From Candidatus Fermentibacterota bacterium (lineage in GTDB: Bacteria; Fermentibacterota; Fermentibacteria; Fermentibacterales; JCC-6): a DNA stretch of 32,894 bases. The stretch lies in the NCBI GenBank assembly GCA_003646025.1, contig QNDR01000015.1, positions 1 through 32,894 of the forward strand, in the 5' to 3' direction. Positions within the stretch are counted from its first letter, which is position 1. Each line of letters opens with the position of its first letter. A program made the translations under genes and the position numbers. Below are positions 1 to 8,641 of the stretch, piece after piece. Below the pieces are notes generated by a model. That model saw only the letters and a program-made list of their open reading frames with translations. It was not told the DNA's origin and made no database searches.

Positions 1-1
1 C

Positions 2-61
2 CTTGTGGTTACAGGTGTGGTTACTGCCCTTGTTTATCTGTTCTATTCAAGCAGGGACTGA
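2..61 (+). CDS. C-terminal fragment of a membrane protein truncated by the window edge (LVVTGVVTALVYLFYSSRD*)
   Basis: Frame 2 is open from the window start to TGA at 59-61 and encodes a hydrophobic TM-like tail. It ends 3 nt before the next CDS. Confidence 0.5.
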   Translation, partial: LVVTGVVTALVYLFYSSRD

Positions 62-64
62 TCT

Positions 65-1066
65 GTGCGAAGTTTTCCTTACGGTGTTATCGCTGCAGTT
101 GCTGTCCTGTTTTCCGGATGTGGCCCCGGAGGTACTGATGAGGGTCTCCGTGAACAGGCTGATGTGCTTTTTACTGCCGGCAGGTATGCACAGGCCATGT
201 CTCTTTACGAAGATCTTGCCGCTACGGGGGAACACTACCAGTGGCAGTTGCAGTACAGGCTGGCGGAAACGGCGGTTCTTGCAAGCCAGGCAGAGAGAAA
301 CAGAAACTACAGACAGCGTGCCCGAACAGCTCTTGATACTCTCTCAAAGAACCCGGGAGACTGTGAACCGTCGGCTATCGGTCATTTGTGGAGAAGGCTT
401 GGCTGGGAAATGGTTCGAGATAACGATTCTCTGCAGGCATACGACGCTTTCGGGATGGCGATTGAAATTGCACCGGACCTGAATCAGGTTTTTGAGGAAG
501 AGTGGCTCCTCAGAGGGAAGTACGCCTCTGTTCACCTGGCGGCGGTTGCACATATTCCGGATTCTTTAACAGGCACTGCGGCCGAGGACAGTATTCTCAG
601 GTATGCTGCTGAACTTCATATTGTAGAGCTGGACAGAATACCGCTTGTCAGAACTGACCTTAGAGGAGACATGCTGTTTGCGAGAGCCAGGCTTCTTCAG
701 TACACCACCGGCCGCGAGGAGGATGAGCTTGCAGTTCTTACAGAGCTGGACCGAATGGGGCTGCTGAACTCGTCAAACAGACAGAGAAGAATGGATATCC
801 TTTTGCAGCTTGCAGAACAGGACGCTTTTCAGGGAGATTCAGGAATGGCACGGGAAAGGCTTCTGGAAGTCTGGAATTCCAGTTTTACCGGTGCCCGTGT
901 TCAGGCAGCTCTGCAGCTGGGAATAATGGCAGAGGGTTCCGGGAACAACACTGATGCATTGATGTGGTACAACAGAGCATGCCAGATTTCTCCCGGTCTG
1001 AGTTCTGCGGCATCAATGGATGCTGCTGCACGAAGAGATTCACTGCGATACCTTGGAACCCCATAA
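65..1066 (+). CDS. TPR-type lipoprotein
   Basis: GTG start, lipobox-like N-terminus (VLFSGC), TPR-like helical repeats (AGRYAQAMSLYEDLAATGEHYQ). Confidence 0.8.
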   Translation: MRSFPYGVIAAVAVLFSGCGPGGTDEGLREQADVLFTAGRYAQAMSLYEDLAATGEHYQWQLQYRLAETAVLASQAERNRNYRQRARTALDTLSKNPGDCEPSAIGHLWRRLGWEMVRDNDSLQAYDAFGMAIEIAPDLNQVFEEEWLLRGKYASVHLAAVAHIPDSLTGTAAEDSILRYAAELHIVELDRIPLVRTDLRGDMLFARARLLQYTTGREEDELAVLTELDRMGLLNSSNRQRRMDILLQLAEQDAFQGDSGMARERLLEVWNSSFTGARVQAALQLGIMAEGSGNNTDALMWYNRACQISPGLSSAASMDAAARRDSLRYLGTP

Positions 1067-1080
1067 TTCAAGAGGAAACT

Positions 1081-1821
1081 ATGATTAAATTTGGATTGCT
1101 AACCGTTGTGTTGATCGTGGTGGCTGGCTGTGGCTCATTTCCCTCCACACAAGGTATGGAGAGAGAGCAGATTATTCAGCTTGCAGACCAGTACTACCAG
1201 AGTGATAAATGGGCTCAGGCATCTTTTCTGTACACGGAACTCATGTTTCGCTATCCGGGAGACATGGAAACAGATATGTTCCTGTACCGCAGCGGTATGG
1301 CGGACAGGAACCAGAAACTCTGGGCCGACGCTGAGTTTTATTTCTACAGAGTTGTAAACGAGTTCCCCAGAGGAGTGTGGGCAGATGATGCCCAGTTTGC
1401 TCTTGCAGAAACCATGTGGATGCAGCGAAGAGACTACAGGAGAGATCAGACCCAGGTAATCAGAGCCAGCGAAGAGATCGCCCGTTTTATCGAAACCTAC
1501 CCAGGCTCCCCGCTTATGGATTCAGCTGATGAACTCTCAATAAGGATCAATGATCATCTTGCCATGAGGGCTTTGTTTATAGGCAGGTTCTACATTCACC
1601 GTCATGAAACCGATGCGGCACTTCTGTACCTTCGGGATGCACTGGACAGCTATGGTGAAACTTCATGCAGAGGGGCAGTTCTTATTGCAATGGGAGATCT
1701 CTACCGGTCAATGGACAACAGCTACTCCGCAAAAACCTACTACTCACGGGCTCTTGAAACCTGTGAACTTACAGCCAGCGAGGAAGAGGAGGCCATGAGG
1801 GGGCTTCAGGAGTTAGAGTGA
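1081..1821 (+). CDS. BamD/YfiO-like outer-membrane assembly lipoprotein (TPR)
   Basis: ATG at 1081; lipobox VVAGC; BamD-like pattern (YYQSDKWAQASFLYTELMFRYPGD ... FYFYRVVNEFPRGVWADDAQFALAE ... ARFIETYPGSP). Confidence 0.75.
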   Translation: MIKFGLLTVVLIVVAGCGSFPSTQGMEREQIIQLADQYYQSDKWAQASFLYTELMFRYPGDMETDMFLYRSGMADRNQKLWADAEFYFYRVVNEFPRGVWADDAQFALAETMWMQRRDYRRDQTQVIRASEEIARFIETYPGSPLMDSADELSIRINDHLAMRALFIGRFYIHRHETDAALLYLRDALDSYGETSCRGAVLIAMGDLYRSMDNSYSAKTYYSRALETCELTASEEEEAMRGLQELE

Positions 1822-2402
1822 AAAAAGGCTATTTAGGTGGTACTTTTGACCCGCCTCACCTGGGACACCTGATACTGGCACAGGAAGCACTGGAACGCTA
1901 TTCCCTGGGAAAAGTATTGTTTGTTCCTTCCAGAATTCCTCCGCACAAGACCGTTTCAGAGATAACAGAGTTTGAAATCAGACTTCAGATGCTTGAACTG
2001 GCTGTTGAAAACAACAGTTGTTTCGGGGTGGCAGATCTGGAATCCAGGGGTCAGCCTTCCTACACTGTAGATATGCTCAAACGAATTTCATCACCTGATT
2101 CCAGGCCATACTTCATCATAGGGATGGACAGCCTGAAGGAAATGCACGGGTGGAAGCAGCCGGACAGGGTTCTTGAACTGGCAGATGTGGTTGTAGGCAC
2201 CCGCCCCGGGAGTGATCCTTCATCGGTAGAACCGGAATTTCTGGAAAGAGTGAGACTTTTCAGCTTTCCCGGTGTCTGGATCTCTTCATCTGATGTAAGG
2301 AAAAGGGTAAAAGCCGGCAGGAGTATTTCCTACCTTGTACCGGAGAGTGTAGAGTCTTATATAATGAGCAGGGGGTTGTATGGGGCAGAAAAAGGCCATT
2401 GA
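1818..2402 (+). CDS. nadD: Nicotinate-nucleotide adenylyltransferase
   Basis: GGTFDPPHLGHL nucleotidyltransferase motif, VPSRIPPHK, C-terminal ISSSDVRKRVKAGRSISYLVPESVESYI; GTGA overlap with the upstream gene. Confidence 0.95.
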   Translation: MKKGYLGGTFDPPHLGHLILAQEALERYSLGKVLFVPSRIPPHKTVSEITEFEIRLQMLELAVENNSCFGVADLESRGQPSYTVDMLKRISSPDSRPYFIIGMDSLKEMHGWKQPDRVLELADVVVGTRPGSDPSSVEPEFLERVRLFSFPGVWISSSDVRKRVKAGRSISYLVPESVESYIMSRGLYGAEKGH

Positions 2403-3486
2403 TACCATTCTTGATGCCATTGTTACCGATCAGGTAAGTGATGTACACTTCAAAGTGGGAACGCCGCCTCTGGTCAGGCGATCCGGTGCGATAATGCGCG
2501 CACAGGGCTTTCCGAGCTTTACAACTCAGCATCTTGTTCAGATAACAGATGAACTCACAAACGAGGCACAAAGGGAACAACTTAAATCCGGTTCTGAGGT
2601 GGATCTTGCCTACAGTCTTGCCGGAAAAGCCCGGTTCAGGGTCAATATCTTTTATCAGCGTGGAACCCCAGCCATAGTAATGAGAAAAATACCGTTCGAA
2701 ATTCCAGAACTGGATCAGCTTGGTCTGCCTGGGATCGTGAAGGAAATATGCTCCGAACAGAGAGGGCTTGTTCTTGTTACAGGAGCAACCGGAAGCGGAA
2801 AATCTACAACGCTTGCCGCTATGATCAACGAGATAAATGAAAACAGAGAAGTGCACATTGTAACGATTGAAGACCCCATCGAGTTCATACATCCAGACAA
2901 AAAGTGTTCTGTCTGTCAGAGGGAAGTGGGTATAGATACAAACTCGTGGCCTTCCGCGCTTCACGCGGTATTTCGTCAGGACCCCGATGTGATACTTATC
3001 GGAGAAATGCGTGACGCTGAGACTGCAATGATTGCTCTCAGCGGTGCGGAAACCGGTCATCTGGTTATGAGTACCCTCCATACCACAGACGCTTCGGAAA
3101 CGATCAACAGAATTATCGATATGTTCCCGGCATTTCAGCAGAAGCAGATTCGTATTCAGCTTGGCGGTCTTCTCAAGGCTGTTATCTCTCAGAGGCTCCT
3201 TCCCGATGTTTCCGGAAATGGAAGGGTTCTCGCCGCAGAGGTTATGGTTCACACAGCCACCATAGGTAACTGTATAACCGATCCTGAGAAGTCTTACCTT
3301 ATCCATGAAACAATGGAGCAGGGCGGCAGCCAGTACGGAATGCAGACTTTTGATATGTGTCTTCTGGAGCTGCTGCAGAAAGGGCGTATCAGTGAGGAAA
3401 CAGCACTTGCCGCTGCTACCAACCCCAACTCCCTGGTGTTAAGAATCAAAGGTGTGGAATCAGCGGATGACTGGAGGATGGAATAG
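2380..3486 (+). CDS. PilT-family type IV pilus ATPase
   Basis: Walker A GATGSGKSTT, Asp box TIEDPIE, Walker B DPDVILIGEMRD, His box STLHTTDA; C-terminal YGMQTFD. Confidence 0.93.
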   Translation: MGQKKAIDTILDAIVTDQVSDVHFKVGTPPLVRRSGAIMRAQGFPSFTTQHLVQITDELTNEAQREQLKSGSEVDLAYSLAGKARFRVNIFYQRGTPAIVMRKIPFEIPELDQLGLPGIVKEICSEQRGLVLVTGATGSGKSTTLAAMINEINENREVHIVTIEDPIEFIHPDKKCSVCQREVGIDTNSWPSALHAVFRQDPDVILIGEMRDAETAMIALSGAETGHLVMSTLHTTDASETINRIIDMFPAFQQKQIRIQLGGLLKAVISQRLLPDVSGNGRVLAAEVMVHTATIGNCITDPEKSYLIHETMEQGGSQYGMQTFDMCLLELLQKGRISEETALAAATNPNSLVLRIKGVESADDWRME

Positions 3487-3487
3487 C

Positions 3488-3802
3488 ATGATTAATTTAA
3501 GCGTAACAGCAATCTGGGCCGGTGGTGTAACAATTCTCGCTATCGCGGTGTTTCTGCTTGTACTGGGACTGAGGGCTCAGAAGCGTCCCAACAAAACTGG
3601 TGACAGTGCAATGATTGGTGAGACCGGAATAGTCAGAAAGACGGCCGGTTTCAGAAACAGACTGGTTGTTGAAGTCCGGGGAGAACAATGGTGGAGCAAG
3701 ATGAATGTTTCGGCAGATGTCTCGTCCGGATCCGAGATAAAGGTAACAGGAGTAGATCCTGACGATTTGATTCTTGTTGTTGAACCTCTGGAAAGGAGAT
3801 AG
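3488..3802 (+). CDS. NfeD-like short membrane protein with C-terminal OB-fold domain
   Basis: N-terminal TM helix, then [11 protein letters not shown]...[42 protein letters not shown], typical of the NfeD C-terminal domain; followed by a slipin gene. Confidence 0.8.
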   Translation: MINLSVTAIWAGGVTILAIAVFLLVLGLRAQKRPNKTGDSAMIGETGIVRKTAGFRNRLVVEVRGEQWWSKMNVSADVSSGSEIKVTGVDPDDLILVVEPLERR

Positions 3803-3803
3803 A

Positions 3804-4553
3804 ATGCCAGCAGCGATCTGCATTCCCGGTGTAATACTGTTTTTCCTTGTTTTGAGTTCTTTGAGAGTACTGAAGGAATATCAGCGAGGCGTGGTGTTCA
3901 GGCTTGGTAAGGTGATTGGTCTGAAGGGTCCCGGGCTTGTCTTCGTATTTCCCATAATTGATACTATGAAGAAGGTAGATCTCAGAGTTATAACAATGGA
4001 CATTCCTCCACAGGATGTAATCACCAGAGACAATGTGAGCGTGAAGGTTAACGCAGTTACATACTATCGTGTGATCGATCCCAGAAAGGCTATTCTAGAG
4101 GTAACGAACTACATGTATGCCACCAATCAGCTTGCTCAAACTACGTTAAGGAGTGTGCTCGGTGAAGCCACCCTTGACGAACTCCTTGCTAACAGAGATG
4201 AGATAAACGGTAAACTGCAGGATATTCTTGACAGAATGACAGATCCATGGGGAATAAAGGTATCCACTGTTGAGGTCAAACATGTTGACCTTCCAGAGGA
4301 TATGCAGAGGATGATGGCCAAGGAGGCTGAGGCGGAAAGAGACCGCAGGGCGAAGATCATCCGTGCCGACGCTGAGCTTCAGGCATCTGTCAAGCTGGCC
4401 GAGGCTGCTGAGGTGCTGGACCACCATCCGTCTGCACTACAGCTCAGGTACCTTCAGACCCTTACCGACATCGCTGTAGAAAACAATTCTACAATAGCGT
4501 TCCCCATACCTATGGATCTGATTACTCCCTTTATTAAAAAGATGACGGAGTAA
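3804..4553 (+). CDS. SPFH/Band 7 slipin (stomatin-like protein)
   Basis: [37 protein letters not shown] ... [23 protein letters not shown] ... [49 protein letters not shown] upstream of ATG 3804. Confidence 0.95.
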   Translation: MPAAICIPGVILFFLVLSSLRVLKEYQRGVVFRLGKVIGLKGPGLVFVFPIIDTMKKVDLRVITMDIPPQDVITRDNVSVKVNAVTYYRVIDPRKAILEVTNYMYATNQLAQTTLRSVLGEATLDELLANRDEINGKLQDILDRMTDPWGIKVSTVEVKHVDLPEDMQRMMAKEAEAERDRRAKIIRADAELQASVKLAEAAEVLDHHPSALQLRYLQTLTDIAVENNSTIAFPIPMDLITPFIKKMTE

Positions 4554-4556
4554 CCA

Positions 4557-5429
4557 ATGATTTTGAAGGGTACGGTAACCGCACTTGTTACGCCCTTCAG
4601 GAACGGGCTCGTCGATCACGAATCCCTGAGGAAACTGGTGGAGTTCCAGATTTCTTCAGGGGTTCAGGGTCTTCTGGCCTGCGGATGCACAGGAGAACCG
4701 GCTACCCTTTCAGAGAGGGAAAAGCTGGATGTGATCCATACCGTTCTTGAAGCTGCCGACGGAAAAGTATCTGTAATCGCCGGAACCGGCACCAACGCAA
4801 CAGCCTCCACTGTAAGCTTTACGGAAACTGTGAGCAACTCAGGAGTGGATGCCGTTCTGGTAATAACTCCCTACTACAACAAGCCCACTGCACAGGGGCA
4901 GCTTGCCCATTACAATGCAGTGGCAGATGCCAGCAGGAAGCCGGTGATTATCTACAATGTTCCAGGAAGAACTGGAACAAACATGACTGTTGAAACAATT
5001 GCAAGACTTGGAGAACACCCCAATATTGCAGGTGTAAAGGATGCAGCCGGAAACATAGAAAGGGTAACTCAGCTTCGCTCGCTTTCATCCATGACTTACA
5101 TGAGCGGCGATGATCACTTAAGTCTTTCCCAGGTCTTTATGGGGGGAGATGGCGTTGTTTCTGTGGCATCAAATGTTGTGCCGTTTCAGATGAGCAGCAT
5201 GATTCAACTCGGCTTGAGTGGTAAGGTAAAACAGGCAAGAGAGTATCACGACAGCCTGTACTCGCTGTTCAAGGTTCTGTTTGTAGAAACAAACCCTTCG
5301 CCTGTTAAAAAGGCGCTTCAGCTTATGGGTATTATTGCCAGTGATATGCCCCGGGAACCCCTGGTGCCCATGAGAGAAGAGAGCACCCATATTCTTAAAG
5401 GTGTTCTGGAAGCAATGGAACTTGTATGA
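4557..5429 (+). CDS. dapA: 4-hydroxy-tetrahydrodipicolinate synthase
   Basis: GTVTALVTPF, GCTGEPATLS, VITPYYNKPTAQG, IIYNVPGRTGTN, IAGVKDAAGN. Confidence 0.95.
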   Translation: MILKGTVTALVTPFRNGLVDHESLRKLVEFQISSGVQGLLACGCTGEPATLSEREKLDVIHTVLEAADGKVSVIAGTGTNATASTVSFTETVSNSGVDAVLVITPYYNKPTAQGQLAHYNAVADASRKPVIIYNVPGRTGTNMTVETIARLGEHPNIAGVKDAAGNIERVTQLRSLSSMTYMSGDDHLSLSQVFMGGDGVVSVASNVVPFQMSSMIQLGLSGKVKQAREYHDSLYSLFKVLFVETNPSPVKKALQLMGIIASDMPREPLVPMREESTHILKGVLEAMELV

Positions 5430-6121
5430 CAAGGGTAGCGATTTTCGGTTCCGACGGCAGAATGGGCAGGCTTTTTACCGGTGGATCTTCAGGAAAACTC
5501 GATATTGTTCAGACTTTTGACAAAGGCGACAGCTACAAGCTGGACAGTTCAGTAGAGGTTGTTATCGATTTTTCGCAGGTTTCCGCGTGGGGAGATCTGG
5601 ACACCCTGCTCACTGGCAATGAAGCAGCACTTGTTTCCGGAACCACCGGCACAGGAGTTAATGAAAACAGATTGCTGGATAAGTGGTCATCAGTCAGGCC
5701 GGTGTTTTACTCATCGAACATGAGCATTGGAATCTATGTTCTGGGTGAACTCATGAGGATTGCCACAGATATGCTCGGCGACAGTTTCGACCATGAGCTT
5801 GTAGAGTTTCACCACAGAAACAAGAAAGACAGCCCCAGCGGAACGGCACTGTCACTTCTCGGGAACTGGCCTGAACAGGTAGTGTTTGGCCGCAACAGGG
5901 ATTCAGGGGAAAGAAAGCCTGGAACTGCAGGAGTTCATTCTGTCCGCGGCGGTGATGTGGCCGGAGAGCACCACCTTTACTTCCTTGGTGATGGAGAACG
6001 GCTTACCATCAGCCACGCGGCCACCGACAGAATGGTTTTTGTAAACGGTGCAATCCGGGCAGCAGAGTTCATTGCAGGTAAACCTTCAGGGCTTTACGGT
6101 ATGGAGGATATGCTTGGATAG
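5426..6121 (+). CDS. dapB: 4-hydroxy-tetrahydrodipicolinate reductase
   Basis: VAIFGSDGRMG nucleotide-binding motif, VSGTTG, SSNMSIGIYVL, EFHHRNKKDSPSGTAL; ATGA overlap with dapA. Confidence 0.93.
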   Translation: MTRVAIFGSDGRMGRLFTGGSSGKLDIVQTFDKGDSYKLDSSVEVVIDFSQVSAWGDLDTLLTGNEAALVSGTTGTGVNENRLLDKWSSVRPVFYSSNMSIGIYVLGELMRIATDMLGDSFDHELVEFHHRNKKDSPSGTALSLLGNWPEQVVFGRNRDSGERKPGTAGVHSVRGGDVAGEHHLYFLGDGERLTISHAATDRMVFVNGAIRAAEFIAGKPSGLYGMEDMLG

Positions 6122-6881
6122 AGTACTGAAATCCGGCTTCGCCGGTTCTTTTTACCCTGCAGGTGCAGAAGAGCTTGAAAGTCTTGTAAAAAGGCTTCTT
6201 CACAATGAATGCCAGCCAGTCGAGAATGCTGTGGGTATGGTGGTTCCTCATGCCGGGTATGTTTATTCGGGCAAAACCGCCGGTTATGGATTTTCAAGCG
6301 CACCTGATGATGTTTCAACAGTTGTGATCATTGCCCCGAGCCACAGGTATCCTCTGACAGGTGAAACGGTGTTTGATGTAGACTTTCTGGAAACTCCTCT
6401 TGGTAAGTGCCCGGTTGACAGAGTTGTTGCCAACAGCCTTGCTTCAGAAATGGATACAGTTGTTTTCAATGAACACAGTCTTGAGGTTATGATCCCATTC
6501 GTCCAGGTAAGATGGCCGGAAGCGAAGGTGGTTCCCGTGGTTCTCGGCACCCGTCCCAACTGCAGAAAAACGGCAGAGCTGGTGCAGCAGTACGCTCCTG
6601 ATGCTTTTGTGATTGCATCCAGTGATTTGTCGCATTTTCACTTGCTCTACATTGCAGAGAAGCTTGACAGAGAGGTTATAAAAGCTTTCCTCAGCCTTTC
6701 TCCGGATAGAATAACCGATGACATTGAAGCATGCGGGAGATGGGCTATTCAAACTTTGTTGATTATTGCGGAGTTGAGAGGTGCAGAAAAGGCGATTGAA
6801 CTTGACTATTCTACTTCTTTCGACGCAGGCGCCGGTGCCACTCAGGTAGTGGGCTACTTTTCGGGATTGGTGACAAAATGA
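6114..6881 (+). CDS. MEMO1 family protein (AmmeMemoRadiSam system protein B-like)
   Basis: SGFAGSFYPAGAEELESLV, VVPHAGYVYSGKTAGYGFSS, IIAPSHRYPLTG, FNEHSLEVMIPFVQ, VIASSDLSHF; probable TTG start at 6114 overlapping the dapB end. Confidence 0.93.
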   Translation: MDRVLKSGFAGSFYPAGAEELESLVKRLLHNECQPVENAVGMVVPHAGYVYSGKTAGYGFSSAPDDVSTVVIIAPSHRYPLTGETVFDVDFLETPLGKCPVDRVVANSLASEMDTVVFNEHSLEVMIPFVQVRWPEAKVVPVVLGTRPNCRKTAELVQQYAPDAFVIASSDLSHFHLLYIAEKLDREVIKAFLSLSPDRITDDIEACGRWAIQTLLIIAELRGAEKAIELDYSTSFDAGAGATQVVGYFSGLVTK

Positions 6882-7435
6882 CAGACTACGAAAAGAGTGT
6901 TCTATTATCTCTTGCCCGCAGGGCAGTTGTGGCTGCTGCCAGCGGTGAACAACTTCCGGATTTACCTGAGGATGACATATGCAGAATGCCTGGTGGAGCC
7001 TTTGTTACTCTGAAAACAGACGGCAGGCTCAGAGGCTGCATAGGTCATTTCACAGGTACAGGTACACTTGGTTCCACTGTGATAGCCATGGCCAGGGAGG
7101 CGGCTGTCTCCGATCCGAGATTCATTCCTGTTTCACCTGAAGAAGTGGATGATTTGACCATTGAGATTTCAGTTCTGTCTCCCATGGAAAGGATACTGGC
7201 AGAAGACGTAGTGCCGGGAAAACACGGCCTTTACATAAGACAGGGTTCAAGAGCAGGAACTCTGCTGCCGCAGGTAGCGCTGGAAGAGGGATGGAGCAGG
7301 GAAGCATTTCTGTCTCACACATGTATGAAAGCAGGCCTTTCACCAGACGCCTACACAAGAAGTGGTACTGAGATATTTGCTTATACTGCTGAAGTGTTCA
7401 GCGAAAACAAAAAAAAGGAAAAGAGGTTAAAATGA
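6878..7435 (+). CDS. AMMECR1 family protein (AmmeMemoRadiSam system protein A-like)
   Basis: GAFVTLKTDGRLRGCIGHFTGTGTL, AREAAVSDPRFIPVSPEEVDDLTIEISVLSPME, GTLLPQVALEEGWSREAFLSHTCMKAGL; ATGA overlap with the MEMO gene. Confidence 0.95.
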   Translation: MTDYEKSVLLSLARRAVVAAASGEQLPDLPEDDICRMPGGAFVTLKTDGRLRGCIGHFTGTGTLGSTVIAMAREAAVSDPRFIPVSPEEVDDLTIEISVLSPMERILAEDVVPGKHGLYIRQGSRAGTLLPQVALEEGWSREAFLSHTCMKAGLSPDAYTRSGTEIFAYTAEVFSENKKKEKRLK

Positions 7436-7995
7436 AGAGAATTGTTCTACTTGCTGTAGGATTTGTGCTGCTTTTCGGAGCATGTGAAATGCCTGGAGCC
7501 GGAGAGGTTGCCTCCCAGGTGCAGGGTCAGGTGGATGAGATCTCCGATGAACTGCAGGGTGTTGTTGAAAACAACGAGGAACTTGCAGACAGAATAGACG
7601 ATCTTCAGGAACAGATAGCATCGGGAACTTTTGAGATGCCCGATATGCCCGACTTTGACATTCAGGAATTCGTGGACGGCTTTGATGAAAACCTTGAAGC
7701 TCTTTCAACAAGATCAGATTCTCTCATGGAAGAGATGGCTGTTCTTGTAGAGACTCAGACTGTTCTCATCGACAGCCTGCAGACCAGGATCGACGATTTT
7801 GAAGATGAAATCAACGGTCTGGAAGGGGAGATTGCGTCTCTCAGAAGTTCTGTAACTGCAATGGGCAACAGTGGAAATACTGGAAGAGATGGATCTTCAT
7901 CAGGTGGCCGTACAGGAACCACCGGCGGAACTGGTCGTACAGGAACAACCGGTGGAACCAGCGGAGGGTCAGCAGGAGGGTCTACGGGAAGATAA
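7432..7995 (+). CDS. Coiled-coil lipoprotein with Gly/Thr-rich collagen-like C-terminal tail
   Basis: Lipobox LLFGAC, long heptad-like acidic coiled coil, C-terminus GRTGTTGGTGRTGTTGGTSGGSAGGSTGR; ATGA overlap with AMMECR1. Confidence 0.8.
   Translation: MKRIVLLAVGFVLLFGACEMPGAGEVASQVQGQVDEISDELQGVVENNEELADRIDDLQEQIASGTFEMPDMPDFDIQEFVDGFDENLEALSTRSDSLMEEMAVLVETQTVLIDSLQTRIDDFEDEINGLEGEIASLRSSVTAMGNSGNTGRDGSSSGGRTGTTGGTGRTGTTGGTSGGSAGGSTGR
7906..7959 (+). repeat. Two adjacent 27-bp direct repeats encoding (GRTGTTGGT)x2
   Basis: ggccgtacaggaaccaccggcggaact followed directly by ggtcgtacaggaacaaccggtggaacc; 4 differences, all at synonymous third positions. Confidence 0.9.
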
Positions 7996-8034
7996 CAACA
8001 GCTTTGTTCTCCAGCGTGCGGTTGAAGCTGTAGA

Positions 8035-8370
8035 ATGAAAAACAGAACACGCGGAGTTTTGTGGTCTGCCCTGGTGTTTCCCGGATCAGGGCAGATTGTT
8101 CTTCATCACTGGAAGCGTGGTGCAGTCTTTGCTGTTTTGAGTATTGCGGTGGTGGTTGCCATGGTTTTTACCCTGATTCGGGGCATCTGGACCGGTATGG
8201 AAAGCACAGCACTTCAGGGCGGAGAAATTACGCTTTCATCAATGGGTACCGTAGTTGTTTCCAGCTTGAAAATAATCAGGGCGCACTTCCTTTTTCCCAT
8301 GGCTTTGCTCTGGCTTGCCAGTGTTATTGATGCCTGGTATACAGGGAAAAAGACGTATCTGGAAAACTGA
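8035..8370 (+). CDS. Small membrane protein of unknown function
   Basis: 111 aa with N-terminal SALVFPGSGQIVLHHWKRGAVFAVLSI and two or three hydrophobic segments; resembles small proteins with an ALxxPGxGQ N-terminus. Confidence 0.65.
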   Translation: MKNRTRGVLWSALVFPGSGQIVLHHWKRGAVFAVLSIAVVVAMVFTLIRGIWTGMESTALQGGEITLSSMGTVVVSSLKIIRAHFLFPMALLWLASVIDAWYTGKKTYLEN

Positions 8371-8613
8371 TTTTATCTATCTGTCGGTTTATCTCCGGTG
8401 AAGAGCCACTTTGTGGCTTTGTCAATATCTGTGAAGAGCTTTACAATGTTGCCGCTGTTCAGAAATGAAGTGCAAGCAGTACCAGCATACAGATCAGCGG
8501 CATTAACACCTGACCGAGGTTGCCGTCTATCTGCTTGCGACCGCACTTTGGAAAGTACATTTCACCTCGTTCACCGGATGAATCTTATAAGTACAGGATG
8601 AACAACGGGAAGA

Positions 8614-8641
8614 AGCAGACCACCGTAAAAAGTGGTCTGCT
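8614..8641 (-). terminator. Hairpin downstream of the minus-strand lipoprotein gene (possible terminator, weak U tract)
   Basis: Perfect 10-bp stem AGCAGACCAC / GTGGTCTGCT with 8-nt loop, about 20 bp past the stop codon of the 8664..9539 gene. Confidence 0.5.

Noticed and set aside
2260-3306. 348-aa minus-strand ORF antisense to nadD/pilT
   Set aside because: Lies wholly opposite well-supported nadD and pilT coding sequence, has no recognisable domain and no clear RBS; treated as a shadow ORF.
3488-4553. NfeD-like / slipin pair
   Set aside because: A well-known conserved gene pair; nothing unusual seen beyond the short NfeD form lacking a protease domain, which is also common.
7998-8031. 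Inverted repeat ACAGCTT...AAGCTGT between the collagen-like lipoprotein and the small membrane gene
   Set aside because: Only 7 bp with about a 20-nt loop; expected by chance.
8402-8420. Short hairpin AGCCAC-TTT-GTGGCT after the small membrane protein gene
   Set aside because: Only 6 Watson-Crick pairs plus weak extension and no real T tract; insufficient to call a terminator.
8398-8601. 67-aa plus-strand ORF in the 8371-8663 gap
   Set aside because: No RBS, no domain, composition not protein-like; the minus-strand 33-aa ORF in the same gap is the better candidate.
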